From positions 11,577,868 to 11,641,867 of the forward strand of contig NC_045150.1 of assembly GCF_008831285.2 (NCBI RefSeq): a stretch of 64,000 bases of DNA. The letters run 5' to 3'. Shown one piece after another: positions 43,157-53,519 of the stretch. Within the stretch, counting starts at the first letter, position 1. Every line of letters starts with the position of its first letter. The DNA comes from Nymphaea colorata. Its lineage: Eukaryota > Streptophyta > Magnoliopsida > Nymphaeales > Nymphaeaceae. The translations under genes and the position numbers were made by a program. The notes under the pieces were generated by a model. That model saw nothing but the letters and a program-made list of their open reading frames with translations. It did no database searches and had not been told where the DNA came from.

Positions 43157-43365
43157 CTACAACTGAACAGTCTATCTGATCTTCTTTTATGCCGTGCTCT
43201 GGCACTTGATCCGCACCAATTCCTGCACTTGCTGGATTCGAGCGCAAATTAGTTGCTCCTCCAGCAGACCTGTGTGCCTGAACCTGGACAAGTTCCTTCT
43301 CCTCTTTTCCTTTGCCCCACAGCATAGTCTACAGTCCTAAAATGATCAATCCATCATCAAGCTCA
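43157..43365 (-). pseudogene. WAT1 terminal exon, degraded copy (copy C)
   Basis: Same exon type as 7395-7620: G-L-I-I-L-G-L, then TAG (43329-43331) in place of Tyr, then M-L-W-G-K-G-K-E and a shortened tail ending in TAG (43157-43159). The flanks match 7250-7395 and 7895-8030, with the intervening intron part deleted. Confidence 0.75.
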
Positions 43366-43574
43366 CTGAAACCACAAGGTGTTTCTGCTTACTGCATATC
43401 GTTTCAAATTTCCATTCTGCATCTAGGTAACTTTATGTTATTGGAACCATATATTATATATAACTGGAACCAAATAATATAATATATAACCATACATTAT
43501 ATATACATCTTCATATATCACCATCCCATTCGGCATGATATTGATCGAAGAAATTTTTCATAAAATTGGTTGCA

Positions 43575-43745
43575 GTGAGAGGCAAAGCTAGGAAATTTTT
43601 CAGGGCCGAATTAAAGTTTTTAAATTTTAACACAGGCTTAAATATCATTTTTTTAAAATATTTATATAAGACAAGTACGTAAATTTAAAAAAAAAAATCA
43701 GTTGGGGCCAAGGCACATGTGGCCTCCTGGGCTCTGCCCCTGGTT
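43575..43745 (+). repeat. Dispersed GGGGCGGAG-family element, copy 4 (diverged)
   Basis: Starts GGCAAAGCTAGGAAATTTTTC and ends near GGGCTCTGCCCC, around the same AT-rich core as the other copies. Confidence 0.5.
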
Positions 43746-44189
43746 GTATACTTGTATTATATAATGCTGCAAATTAAAAACATAAATACCTATAGTTTAT
43801 TGTTTATACTAAAGTTGGAATTTCAGAATGTCTGTTATAGGGAAGCCCAGAAGAAAGTAAGTAAAATCCAGGAATGGAGAATAATTTAAGAGGGCATTTG
43901 ACAACACTTTTTTAAAATGATCCTTCCTCTCACTACTTGCCCACTGATCTCCCCATCTTAAGCAACACCAAACTGGTCAACACTCATCTCACTGTGATTA
44001 AGTACAGCTTCCAGTTCCCCACTTTCTCTCTCTTGGTTGCACCCCACTCCCCTGGCTCAAACCCAGCAGCTCACTTGACTCAGATGAAGAACCCATTTTC
44101 CCTCTCCTATTGCACGCTCAATACCCCATTTCTCCTGGATCCTTCATCTGTCTCTCTCTTGCTGCTGCACACCCAGTGCTAGCACCTAC

Positions 44190-47060
44190 ATATCTACATA
44201 TCTGATACATATATGTGTATAATTGGAAGCAGTCTCATATTATAACCATTGCAGTTAATTTCTACCAATAAATTCATTATAGTCCAAATGGGTTTCGAAA
44301 AAGTCACACTATCCTTGAGGAGGTTATTTTTTTTATTTTAGATATGAACAAACACAGAAATAGAATGCTTAAAGCTGACCACATATTTAAAGTAAAGAAA
44401 ACATGCGTGTTAGGTTAAGTTGGGATTCAAATACCAGCAGTTAAGCAGTTAATTACGAGTAACATACATTGGGAACTAGGAAATGGCTTGATACATTAAG
44501 CCCTGGGAATACGTTTTAAATATTTTTTAAATTATAAAATATAAATATATACTATTAAATTAAAAATATTTATATACATTTTGTTATATATTTTGTATAC
44601 AATCAGACCTCGGGCGGAGCTGGGTCAAGCTCGATTTGGATCTCGGCCTGATACCAAACCAATTCCTACTACCAAATGCCCTAAATCGGGGTCCGCCGTT
44701 TATGATAGACCAGATCAACTAGCAATAGATGTAGCCCAAAACAGTAGACTAAGTTCAGCCTCATCACTGCCGAAGCCAACGTTTCTATTTTGACAAAAGA
44801 CAATTCACTATCAATGCCTAACTAATCTAAAGATGATTCACTCCAAAAACTGATTACAAGGTCATCTCCCTCATGTTTGGGTCTCGGCGTTGGTTCAAAA
44901 ACTGACTTGGGTGTGAGTTGGGGTGTCGGTTGGAAATAGGTATAGAGGCAAGAATTTCTGCATATAAGATCTGGTTGAATAGCGATGGTGCATCTCAAGA
45001 CAGAACAAGGAAAATTTCAAAAAAGTTGGAGCATTGGTGGAGATAAATGTTCAACTAAAGAGCATTAAGTCACCCAGTTGTTAATTACTGAGTTGTTAAT
45101 TACCAAGTGACGGGCCAAGTCAAGCAGGCTGGAATGAGTCAAGCCTCGTTCTTAAGCACCAAGTTCTTACTTGAGCACCAACGGGTCTGTTTGGGCAGTT
45201 GCCCACAGAGGCCAAATTGTGGCATCAGGCACCATTAAACACCTGCTCTAGTGCACATTGCATGGCCAATATAACACCATTGCTGCGGGCCAAATTGTGG
45301 CGTCACACCTAAAATGTACAAAAGACAATTTTTGTAGAGCACCATTAAACACGTGCACATTGCATGGCCAATATAGCACCATGGCACATGGTCAGCGTTT
45401 AACTTCTATTTCCTAAATGATCATGTTCAGTACCACCATGTTGGAGCTGGAGCATTTACCTTCTTAATGAGCTTGGTGTTGGGCCTCCTTAGGTTTGACA
45501 GAAAAGGCCAAACCAAGCTCATTAAGCAAATGTGTTTACCAACAAACATCTCTTTAGTATCTCTGTAGTTTATGGTCCACCTTTATGAAGCTCAAAACAA
45601 ATCTTACTAGACGAAAGTCTTAAGGTGATCACAACAAAAGACAACTGCCCTAGGGAAATATGTGGGTGCCATTTCAACAGAGGAAAATGGCATTTAGCTT
45701 TTGACAACCAATTCAGATGTTGGACATGAGACGTTCACGTAGAAGGCAGTCACGAGTGCAAGACCTCAGCAAACAAACCTCAGTCTATACCTAAACCCAA
45801 TGTGTCTATATACCAGGAAAAAAAACATAAAGTAAGAAAAAAGCAAACAACAAACAAAAGAAAAGGCTCATTGGAGACTAATACAAAAGCTGGCATAAAT
45901 GAGAAATATCAAAGAAACTATTCACCATCAACTGCCTGCCAACATCCCTAGCAGAGGAGCCAGATACTTCTATCCAAGTCTTTCAGAACAGTGCAAATGC
46001 TAATAGCACAAAAACAATACAGAAAAGAGCACGAAATGTATAGAAAAGAGCATGGAATGTATTGGCTGCCATATCTGCCAATGCATCTTCAAGTTCTAAT
46101 TGAATAATATTGCTTGGAAAAACATAGGTAAAACAGCACCAAAACACATCATTTAAATGCAATATATTCTAGATTTACCTAGATCCTAGGTTCTAATATT
46201 TACTTTTTCATTGTCAATCGAAGGAAGTCCGTAAGTGCCTACCAATTAACATTGTCTTAATATTAACACGTAGAAATGCAAAGTAGCCGAACAATATGTG
46301 GAAATGATAACAGAGAATACTCATCACTTGAAAGACCTGCGCACCCATATGTTGAAAAGATGGGACTTTTTGGTCGAAAGGGAAGAGAGAGAGAGAGAGA
46401 CGAACATGGCAAGTAACGAGAAGAAGCATATATGCACATCAAAAAATAAACCTTTCCAACAAGAAAAAAAACAATTGTATATGACAAGAGAGCTCACCTG
46501 AGGAGGGAACCAATACTATGGAGAAAGAGAGAGAGAGAGACCCAAAATTGAGGAGTTTTTTTGCTGTTAACCCTCTAATTAAACCAAGTAGACCCTTCAC
46601 AAACAAAAAAATGAAGGAATCACCCAAGAAAATGTTCCTTTTTCCAACAAATTCCATTCTACAAACATTGTGATATATTCCAAATTTTCCACAAAGGTCT
46701 GGCACTCTCTCTCCATTCACCACTCAAATCTTGGCTCCTCCATTTCACAACTGGAAATCTATAAAAGGAACAATGTCAATCTTCATCAATAGAACTCCTA
46801 TGGTTCAAAAGGGGGGCAAATCTCTAAAAGGAAACTTTTCTATGTGAGATAAACAATCAAATGATTATAAAAAATGAAGCACACAAAGAAGCATATCAAA
46901 AGCACAAAAAAAAGCACGTAGGCCTGATTACATGGGATATGGCATGGCAAGCACAAAAACTTGACATCACAAAACATACCAATCAAGCTTTTGTTGTCTT
47001 AGGCCTTCTTCAAAACAAACAAGTTGGAAGAAAGTAAACAGCCAATGATGCATGCTATTA
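44190..47060. other. Mostly unassigned stretch; inverted repeat copy at its start
   Basis: 44190-44325 is the reverse complement of 42865-42960 and 6720-6800. 45170-45240 is a short third copy of 11155-11230, and 45230-45400 repeats GCACATTGCATGGCCAATAT twice. A GC-richer patch at 44600-44690 faintly resembles the hAT-like MITE arms. GA microsatellites lie at 46385-46400 and 46525-46541. No gene recognised. Confidence 0.5.
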
Positions 47061-47089
47061 AAACAAATTGAGACATCATTCTATGCTGA

Positions 47090-47502
47090 AAGTGCTTCTT
47101 ACGGAATAATGCCAATACGTGCAGGGTGGACCTGCTCCAGACAAGATGCTTACGGTCCTCTTGCTACCACTTTCACTTTCAAGTTTCAGGAACCTCTTCA
47201 TCCACACACTTTAGTGCACACTATGCTGAACTTTTTGAAGTGCAAAGCTGCATTCAACCATGTGTCTATGTAATGGTCTTTTGAATTTATCAAATTTTGA
47301 CGTGCCTTGCAGTAAAATCACATACTTTAAGCCTGAAAATTTGAAATACCAATGACAACCACAACTACAAAATAATCATTGATTGAAGTGTACTTGAAAT
47401 CTAAACCAAATAGAAGAAAATTACGGCATGATATGGTACACGGAGAATATCAGTCATGAGAGTTCCACGTTGAGGGCCAAGTTCAATAAGGTTCACTTTC
47501 TC
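47090..47502 (-). pseudogene. MidA/NDUFAF7-like methyltransferase, two exon remnants
   Basis: At 47502-47438 the minus strand reads E-K-V-N-L-I-E-L-G-P-Q-R-G-T-L-M-T-D-I-L-R between an ACAG acceptor and a GTACC donor. This is the SAM-binding motif I of MidA/NDUFAF7 arginine methyltransferases (usual form L-V-E-L-G-P-G-R-G-T-L), with Gln for one Gly. Downstream, 47275-47090 reads H-M-V-E-C-S-x-A-L-Q-K-V-Q-H, then L-K-C-V-D-E-E in another frame, then R-T-V-S-I-L-S-G, the order expected in this family (H-L-V-E-C-S-P-A-L). The second piece needs frame changes. The protein helps assemble mitochondrial complex I in eukaryotes. No other exon was found, so I treat it as a gene remnant. Confidence 0.6.
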
Positions 47503-47740
47503 TGTACACTCCATATGCCAATCATCTACATCAGGAGTACCACTAATAAGTTCTAACTTCTAACATGCCAAAATGAGGGCACCAATCCATCAAGTCTCTT
47601 AGTAGGACAATACAATAATCACATATACAATTTATAACATTTGCAATCACTATATCACATTCCATGTTTTAATTACAAAAAATGGGGAAAAAAAATTGGA
47701 GGCGACACTATCACTAATTATTCCCATTTCACCCAGAACA

Positions 47741-47774
47741 ACCAAGACAAAACCTTTCCCTTTATCAAACAAAC

Positions 47775-47811
<37 letters not shown>

Positions 47812-47844
47812 TTTGTTTGATAAAGGAAAAGGTTTTGTCTTGGT
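47741..47844. repeat. Fold-back repeat: 37-bp arms around (TA)n
   Basis: The left arm 47741-47777 (ACCAAGACAAAACCTTTCCC...) is the reverse complement of 47808-47844 with one mismatch. About 15 TA units lie between. As a single strand it would form a long hairpin. It could be a small MITE or a palindrome born at the TA tract; no target duplication is evident. Confidence 0.85.
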
Positions 47845-47849
47845 CTATT

Positions 47850-50800
47850 CAGGGGCACGCATTAGTAGGTACAAGCGCTTCACCCGTGGCTGCACCCATT
47901 ATCTTCTCCATAAATACTGCACCCAGCATTTCATGAACTACTCATGAATATACACATATGAGAGAGAGAGAGAGATGTTGCTCTCATTACTCTTGCAGAA
48001 AACCCAGTGCAGCCCGTGATTAAGATGCTCTAAACTATGAGCAATGTTGTTCAGAGTAGCCATTGGTATCTGATATTGAATGAGGAATGGAGCTTTCTCC
48101 CCTCTCACTCTGTGTGTCCCTCTGCAACCTGTAACAGGAAAGACAGAGAAGGCCAGTTCACTATACTGCTGGTGCAGCTTCTTGATCAAAGGTACCTCTC
48201 TATTTACAGCTGCAGATGCTTCTTCGCTGTTTGCCCAAGCAGTTCAAGTGAATTCCTCTCATGTCCACGTCAAGCACACACTTTTGGAAACACATTTGAT
48301 GGGGTCTATGCATGTTAAGGTGGCTACATCTGGCACCTTTCCCTGTGACCACACTTCCCTTATCATCACACTAGGGAGCATTTCATCTATAAAACCATCA
48401 TGGTGTTGCTAAAATATCAATAACTATTGCTACATTTGCTAATGCTCCTGTGGTAATTCTTTTGAGTGAAAGGGTGGGAAAGTCAAGTCGCCATGAAAGG
48501 TGCCTCTCTCTCCTAAGAAGCAAGATCGGAAGTCACTCATTTTCTTTTAAATAAATGAAGATGGGAAAAGAAACTCCAATTGACATCCAACTAAAAGCCT
48601 GCCCCTTTTTCCTCAATGAAATTTGAAACCTAAGAACATCACACATTATTATAGTACAGCGACACACAGGAACACCACTAGCATTACATTTACAAGTCAG
48701 ACAAAACTTGAGAAATAATTTAAAATGAAAAAGAAAGACTAATTTGTAGTTCTTTCATCTTTACTTCCCTAACCTTTCTCTTAACTATCATTAAACCAAA
48801 AGAGTGAAATACACAATAAAATAACAAAAGAATGAAAAAGAAACATATTACCGGTACACGCACACACCTGTGCAACCATAACTCATGGTTGACATGCTGA
48901 CCACTTAGATGCGATGCTGCTGTCATAGATATTCAATCAAGCAACCTACAAACTTAAGCAATGTAGATATGTAGTTCAAAGACTACATCAAGAATGTGAC
49001 GCAACCAGTAGACCCAAGAACTTGATCAAGTTTTATTTATCAAAAGAATTGAGCAAAGGCAGAAAAAATAAAAAACCAAGAAACTATGTGAACAAAGCAT
49101 CTAAACAACCCATGCCACAATGAAAGTGAAAATTAGCATGACAAGCACTATGGTGGAAAACCACTAAAGCAGAAAACAAAATAAAACGATTGAACTACTA
49201 TAAATCAATCCAACACTTGCCCAACTCAGCAAAACTAAAATAATCTAACTAAGAAAGAATATGATCCTACTGAAAATAAATGAAGCCAATGACCGTGACT
49301 TATACTGGACAAGTACAATACCTAAGGCATCTACTCAAATAACATGACACAAGAAGAAACTGAGTACTAAGCTTCTAAAGACATGAAGGACCCTGCTAAA
49401 GCAAAGGTAAAGCAAAGGCATGGCTGGATAGTTGATGACGATGAAGAATACCTCCACCCTTGGCTGCTCATTTTTGTTATTGAAAAAAGCATACGCCAGC
49501 CAAGCGAAGAAATGTGAAGAAAGGAGGGGGTAGAGGAGAAAAAGATCGATCAGTGGAGATGGGTTAGGCAAGAGATATGGGGCCTTCCACCCCCCGGATA
49601 GTAAATGAAGCCATGGACAAAACTCATAACACTTTGACAAAAATGTTATAATTCAAAAATCGACCAGTTCTTTTGAAAAGAGATAGGAGGTTTTTTATGA
49701 CAGTCTCAACCCTAAGTCTAGGTTATATTGTTGAAAATCAGGTTGAAGACACTCAATTAAGAGGGAATAATGGGTCAGGTTCCCAAATGATCTGCCCTCT
49801 CCCAAGATAGAGGAAAAGATGGACAAATTGTCACATTAAGCATAATTGGCCTGTGTTTGAGGAGTTTCATCCATGCCAAGAATGGCCTAGTGGTTTGGTA
49901 ATGAAATGACAAACACCTTTAAAGACCAAGGGGATTGGTTAGTTCCTAATATGCCTAGGAGGCCTCGAAACGTAACAAGAGATGTCAAGTTTTTACTTTG
50001 AAATAGTTCAAAATGATCAATTTAACTCATAAGCTTGAGTGCTTGTGTTGTGCAAATAGCATGCCCTTCGTTTATCCATAGTACCGTACAAGCACCAGGA
50101 TTAATTTTGCATCCATGCCATCGAATCTCTAGAAGGGATACCATTCAATTTCCAAAATATGAACATAAAAGAATCACCCTCAACATCTTAGGTAATAAAA
50201 AAAAAGGAAAAGATATTGACCCTATAATTGCACATCCATGAAAGATTGTCACATTCAATTCCTGCGAGTTCAGCCTTCATGCTTTTCATCTCTTGGCAAG
50301 CACCTTTTGCTTTTTTTTTTACATTCGAATTTTCCCTTTCGATTTTTTTTTCTTGCTTTTCTTTTCAGGCCAACCTTCACCTTTGCGGGAATACCTCACC
50401 ACCCCAAAGGCTACTATGAAGCTCCACCACTTTGGTAGACATGTATAGCTTTATCACGTGTCCCACCCGTTTCAACTTACGGGTGTTCGACGAGCAAAAG
50501 GTTCATAAGTCATTATCTTTGCGGAATAAACATAAATCACCTATATGTCTACCCGGTACTCTTGATTACTAACCTAGAGGAATGACTACACAAGCCCCGA
50601 GCCCATTTCTCAACTTTTATTTTGCTACCTGCCAAGATCTTATAGAGCATTGTGGCTTCTCTCTCGGGATATTTTCCTCCTAAATCCTTGTACATGCTTA
50701 ATCACCAAAGTCAATTGCATTTCCTAGTCTTGACTTCCTCAGCTTCATAGGATTTTTCTTTATTGCACATATCCAAGACTTTTCATTTTTCCTCTTCCAT

Positions 50801-51977
50801 TGATTGGTTACAAGAACGTGAAATTTTCTCCTTTCACTCGAGGAGGTACTAAAGATAAAGCAAAGACGTAATATTGTGTGAGAAGACAATTTTAAAAGGC
50901 TTTTAAGCAAAATTTAAAATTTTCTCTTTTACAAAAGTTTTTGACATCAAATGTTATGTCATCAGGAGGGGGGAACTCTACTCGCTAAAGAAAGGGTAAT
51001 TTCAAAACAAGATGGGTTGGTTTGTAGAAGAACGAATTTTCCCAACTCCCAGAAAAGTACAGCATTTTACACAAAAGGTATCAAAGGGTGACTAGTTTCC
51101 ATAAGATTAGGTGATGAACTGAGTGGGAATTCCGCAAATGGTTTGAGTGAAGCTCTTCTCTTTTCTCAAAGGAAGCCCGGGATAAACCAATCATATGCAG
51201 CCAAATTTATAAAATCATTGGGTAAATGACAATGGAAACTATGGGTTTGGACTCCGCTAGACTCAGAATATAAGGTTATCCACCAAAGTTTTGACTGGTT
51301 TTGTGTTCTGGTTACACAAGGACTTTGTGAAATGATGATTTTGCAAAAGGATAACAACACAAGGGACAAGTTCTCCTCGAAGTCTCTTCATAAAAAAAAA
51401 GCCTTGTGGCGGACAAAATTCCCTAAATTCTCATGTTGTAAGGTTTCCTTCCAGAGGGTTTGATCATTGATTACCAAGGAAAAATGTCTACACCAACAAC
51501 TCACTCTTCTAGCCAACCAAAAGGCCACTTTTAAGACTGAGTTGGATTGGATTGAATGGTTTGAAATGCTTTTAATCAAAGCTCATGTGCAAGATCAAAT
51601 GGAAGAAATGGTTCCCAAAGATTTCTCTGCCCGTGCATATAACTAGAAAGGTCCTAAAAATATGACTCAAATTATGGTTTTACCATCTAAAAATCAATCA
51701 AAAGGTATGATAAACCATAGACTACACCCCTGGCTAGAAAGTGCAAATAGAACTTGCTAAGATGCAACCCTGTTAGCATGAACACCAGAAAGCAAAATGC
51801 ATAAATCAAAGCAAAACCACCATGCACGTCCTAAAATGAGAAAGTCTAAAACCTGCTATAGACCACTACTTAATGAATTCCTGCTATATCTTCAAAAATA
51901 ATGAAGCAAAACGAATTGATAAAGCGAATGGGTAACCACATCGAGCATGTATATACAGAGAGAAAGAGAGAGATGAC
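47850..51977. other. Stretch without a recognisable gene
   Basis: Several medium open frames exist (for example 48080-48412 plus, 47938-48189 minus, 49335-49640 minus), but none has a motif I know. The expected C-terminal exon of the oxidase at 52 kb, with its G-R-P block, was looked for here and not seen. Confidence 0.4.
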
Positions 51978-52371
51978 CAGAATGGCTTGGGCACCAAGAG
52001 CCAAGGCTTTCAGCATGCCTGTCCAACGCCTAATTCCTCCATCAAGCATAACAAGAACTTTACCAGCGATAGCTTGAACAACCTATGTGTGAAATAGGAA
52101 GACCAACAGGGAGGGGAATTATGCATCTCTTAAACATGTTAACAGCTTGTCAGGGGAAGGACAAAATGGATAGAAGCTTTCTCGCACTCCGTTTTGAGAA
52201 GGAAAAAAGAAAAGCTTGTTTTTGTCAAGAAATAGCAATTTCAAAATCATTTGAGCTGAATGGATGTTACCTCCTCAAGGGCAGAAGTTGCAGCAGGTGC
52301 ACAGTCAAGTTGGCGACCACCATGATTCGAAACAATTATGCCATCTACTCCAACCTCAATAGCTTTTCCAG
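51978..52371 (-). pseudogene. HAOX-type (S)-2-hydroxyacid oxidase, two exons
   Basis: Exon 52371-52271 (CTACAG acceptor, GAG/GTAACA donor) reads [16 protein letters not shown], the FMN-dependent 2-hydroxyacid oxidase active site with catalytic His and substrate-binding Arg, as in plant peroxisomal glycolate oxidase and HAOX. Exon 52082-51978 continues in phase with V-V-Q-A-I-A-G-K-V, then M-L-D-G-G-I-R-R, then [10 protein letters not shown]. The FMN-phosphate loop, normally G-G-x-R-R-G-T-D, reads G-G-I-R-R-W-T-G. The family oxidises glycolate or other 2-hydroxyacids to 2-oxoacids with release of hydrogen peroxide. No other exon is seen on either side. The altered loop and missing exons suggest a fragment, though distant exons beyond the window are possible. 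A copia element starts 63 bp upstream. Confidence 0.7.
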
Positions 52372-52434
52372 CTGTAGGAAGTAAAGGAAGCACATCAAAC
52401 AAGAGAGAGCCATTTCCATCCCATTGTTAATATT

Positions 52435-52627
52435 TGTTGAATTAGAAGAGTTTATGTTTCTAGGTGATTCGTTGCAATATTTAATAGTTAGGAGGCCTCT
52501 TTAAACATTCCTCTATTTTTTATTGATGTACTTTGTAAATCTCTCTTCAACCCTAATCTCTTTATCATGGAGATTAGGGTTAGTGAATTAAGGTACGTTT
52601 CTCTCTCTAAGGCTGCCGGCTGTAACA
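52435..52627 (+). repeat. 5' LTR of the copia element
   Basis: 193 bp, TG...CA ends, paired with 57165-57356. An unusually short LTR for a copia element of nearly 5 kb. Confidence 0.95.
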
Positions 52628-53119
52628 TGGTATCAGAGCCGGCGACCCCTTCTCCTCTTCCTCTCGTGATGTCGTGATGTTCCGACGACCCCTTCTCCTC
52701 TTCCTCTCCCATCTCTTCCCACTTCTTCTCTTCTTCTATCCTTCCTTTCTCTCTTCTCTTTGCTGATCGAAAGATAATGAAGCAGCGTGAAAGGGGAACC
52801 TAGTCACATGTGAGAGGTATTTGTGATTAGGTCCCCAACGTGGATGTAGTGGAGCGTAAGCAACTGCGTGGGAGTTGCAGTGGAAAGTTGTAAGTCAGAT
52901 CTAGATTCGTGGATGAATAGCAGCACATGGACTCCATTATTATTCAGATCTAGTCTCATGGGAAAGTAGTTGCATGTGGATTCAGTTCAGATCTGGGCTT
53001 GTGGAAGATTAAATGCACGTGGACTTTTTGATGACTGTGGAAAAGTGGCTGCAAGTGGAGTAGCTGCACATTGGGTATATTTTTTTTTATCAGATTGAAT
53101 GTCTGTTTTATAATCTGGT

Positions 53120-53365
53120 GGACTGATTTGGAACAACAAAGTTTTTTTTATATGCATATGTGGATACGTAGAAGCCTGGTGGACTGTTTTGAACAGCAAG
53201 TTCATATATTCCTGTTCAGTTATTGATTGTTGTGATTGGTGGACTGATTTGAACAACAAAGTTTTTTTATATGCATATGTGGATACGTAGAAGCCTGGTG
53301 GCCTATTTTGAACAAGAAGTTCATATATTCTTGTTCATTTATTGATTGTTGTGATTGGTGGACTG
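53120..53365. repeat. ~120-bp tandem duplication in the copia leader
   Basis: Units begin near 53122 and 53241 (TTGGTGGACTGATTTGAACA... TATGCATATGTGGATACGTAG). They lie between the primer site and the first reading frame. Confidence 0.8.
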
Positions 53366-53419
53366 ATTTACTGAGCAACAAGTTCACAGAAATTCTTTTT
53401 AAGGACTGCTTTTGGTGCG

Positions 53420-53519
<100 letters not shown>

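Noticed and set aside
47938-48412. Overlapping frames on both strands, one (minus) with an exon-like feel
   Set aside because: In-frame stops occur when the minus frame is extended, and no motif could be matched to a family with confidence.
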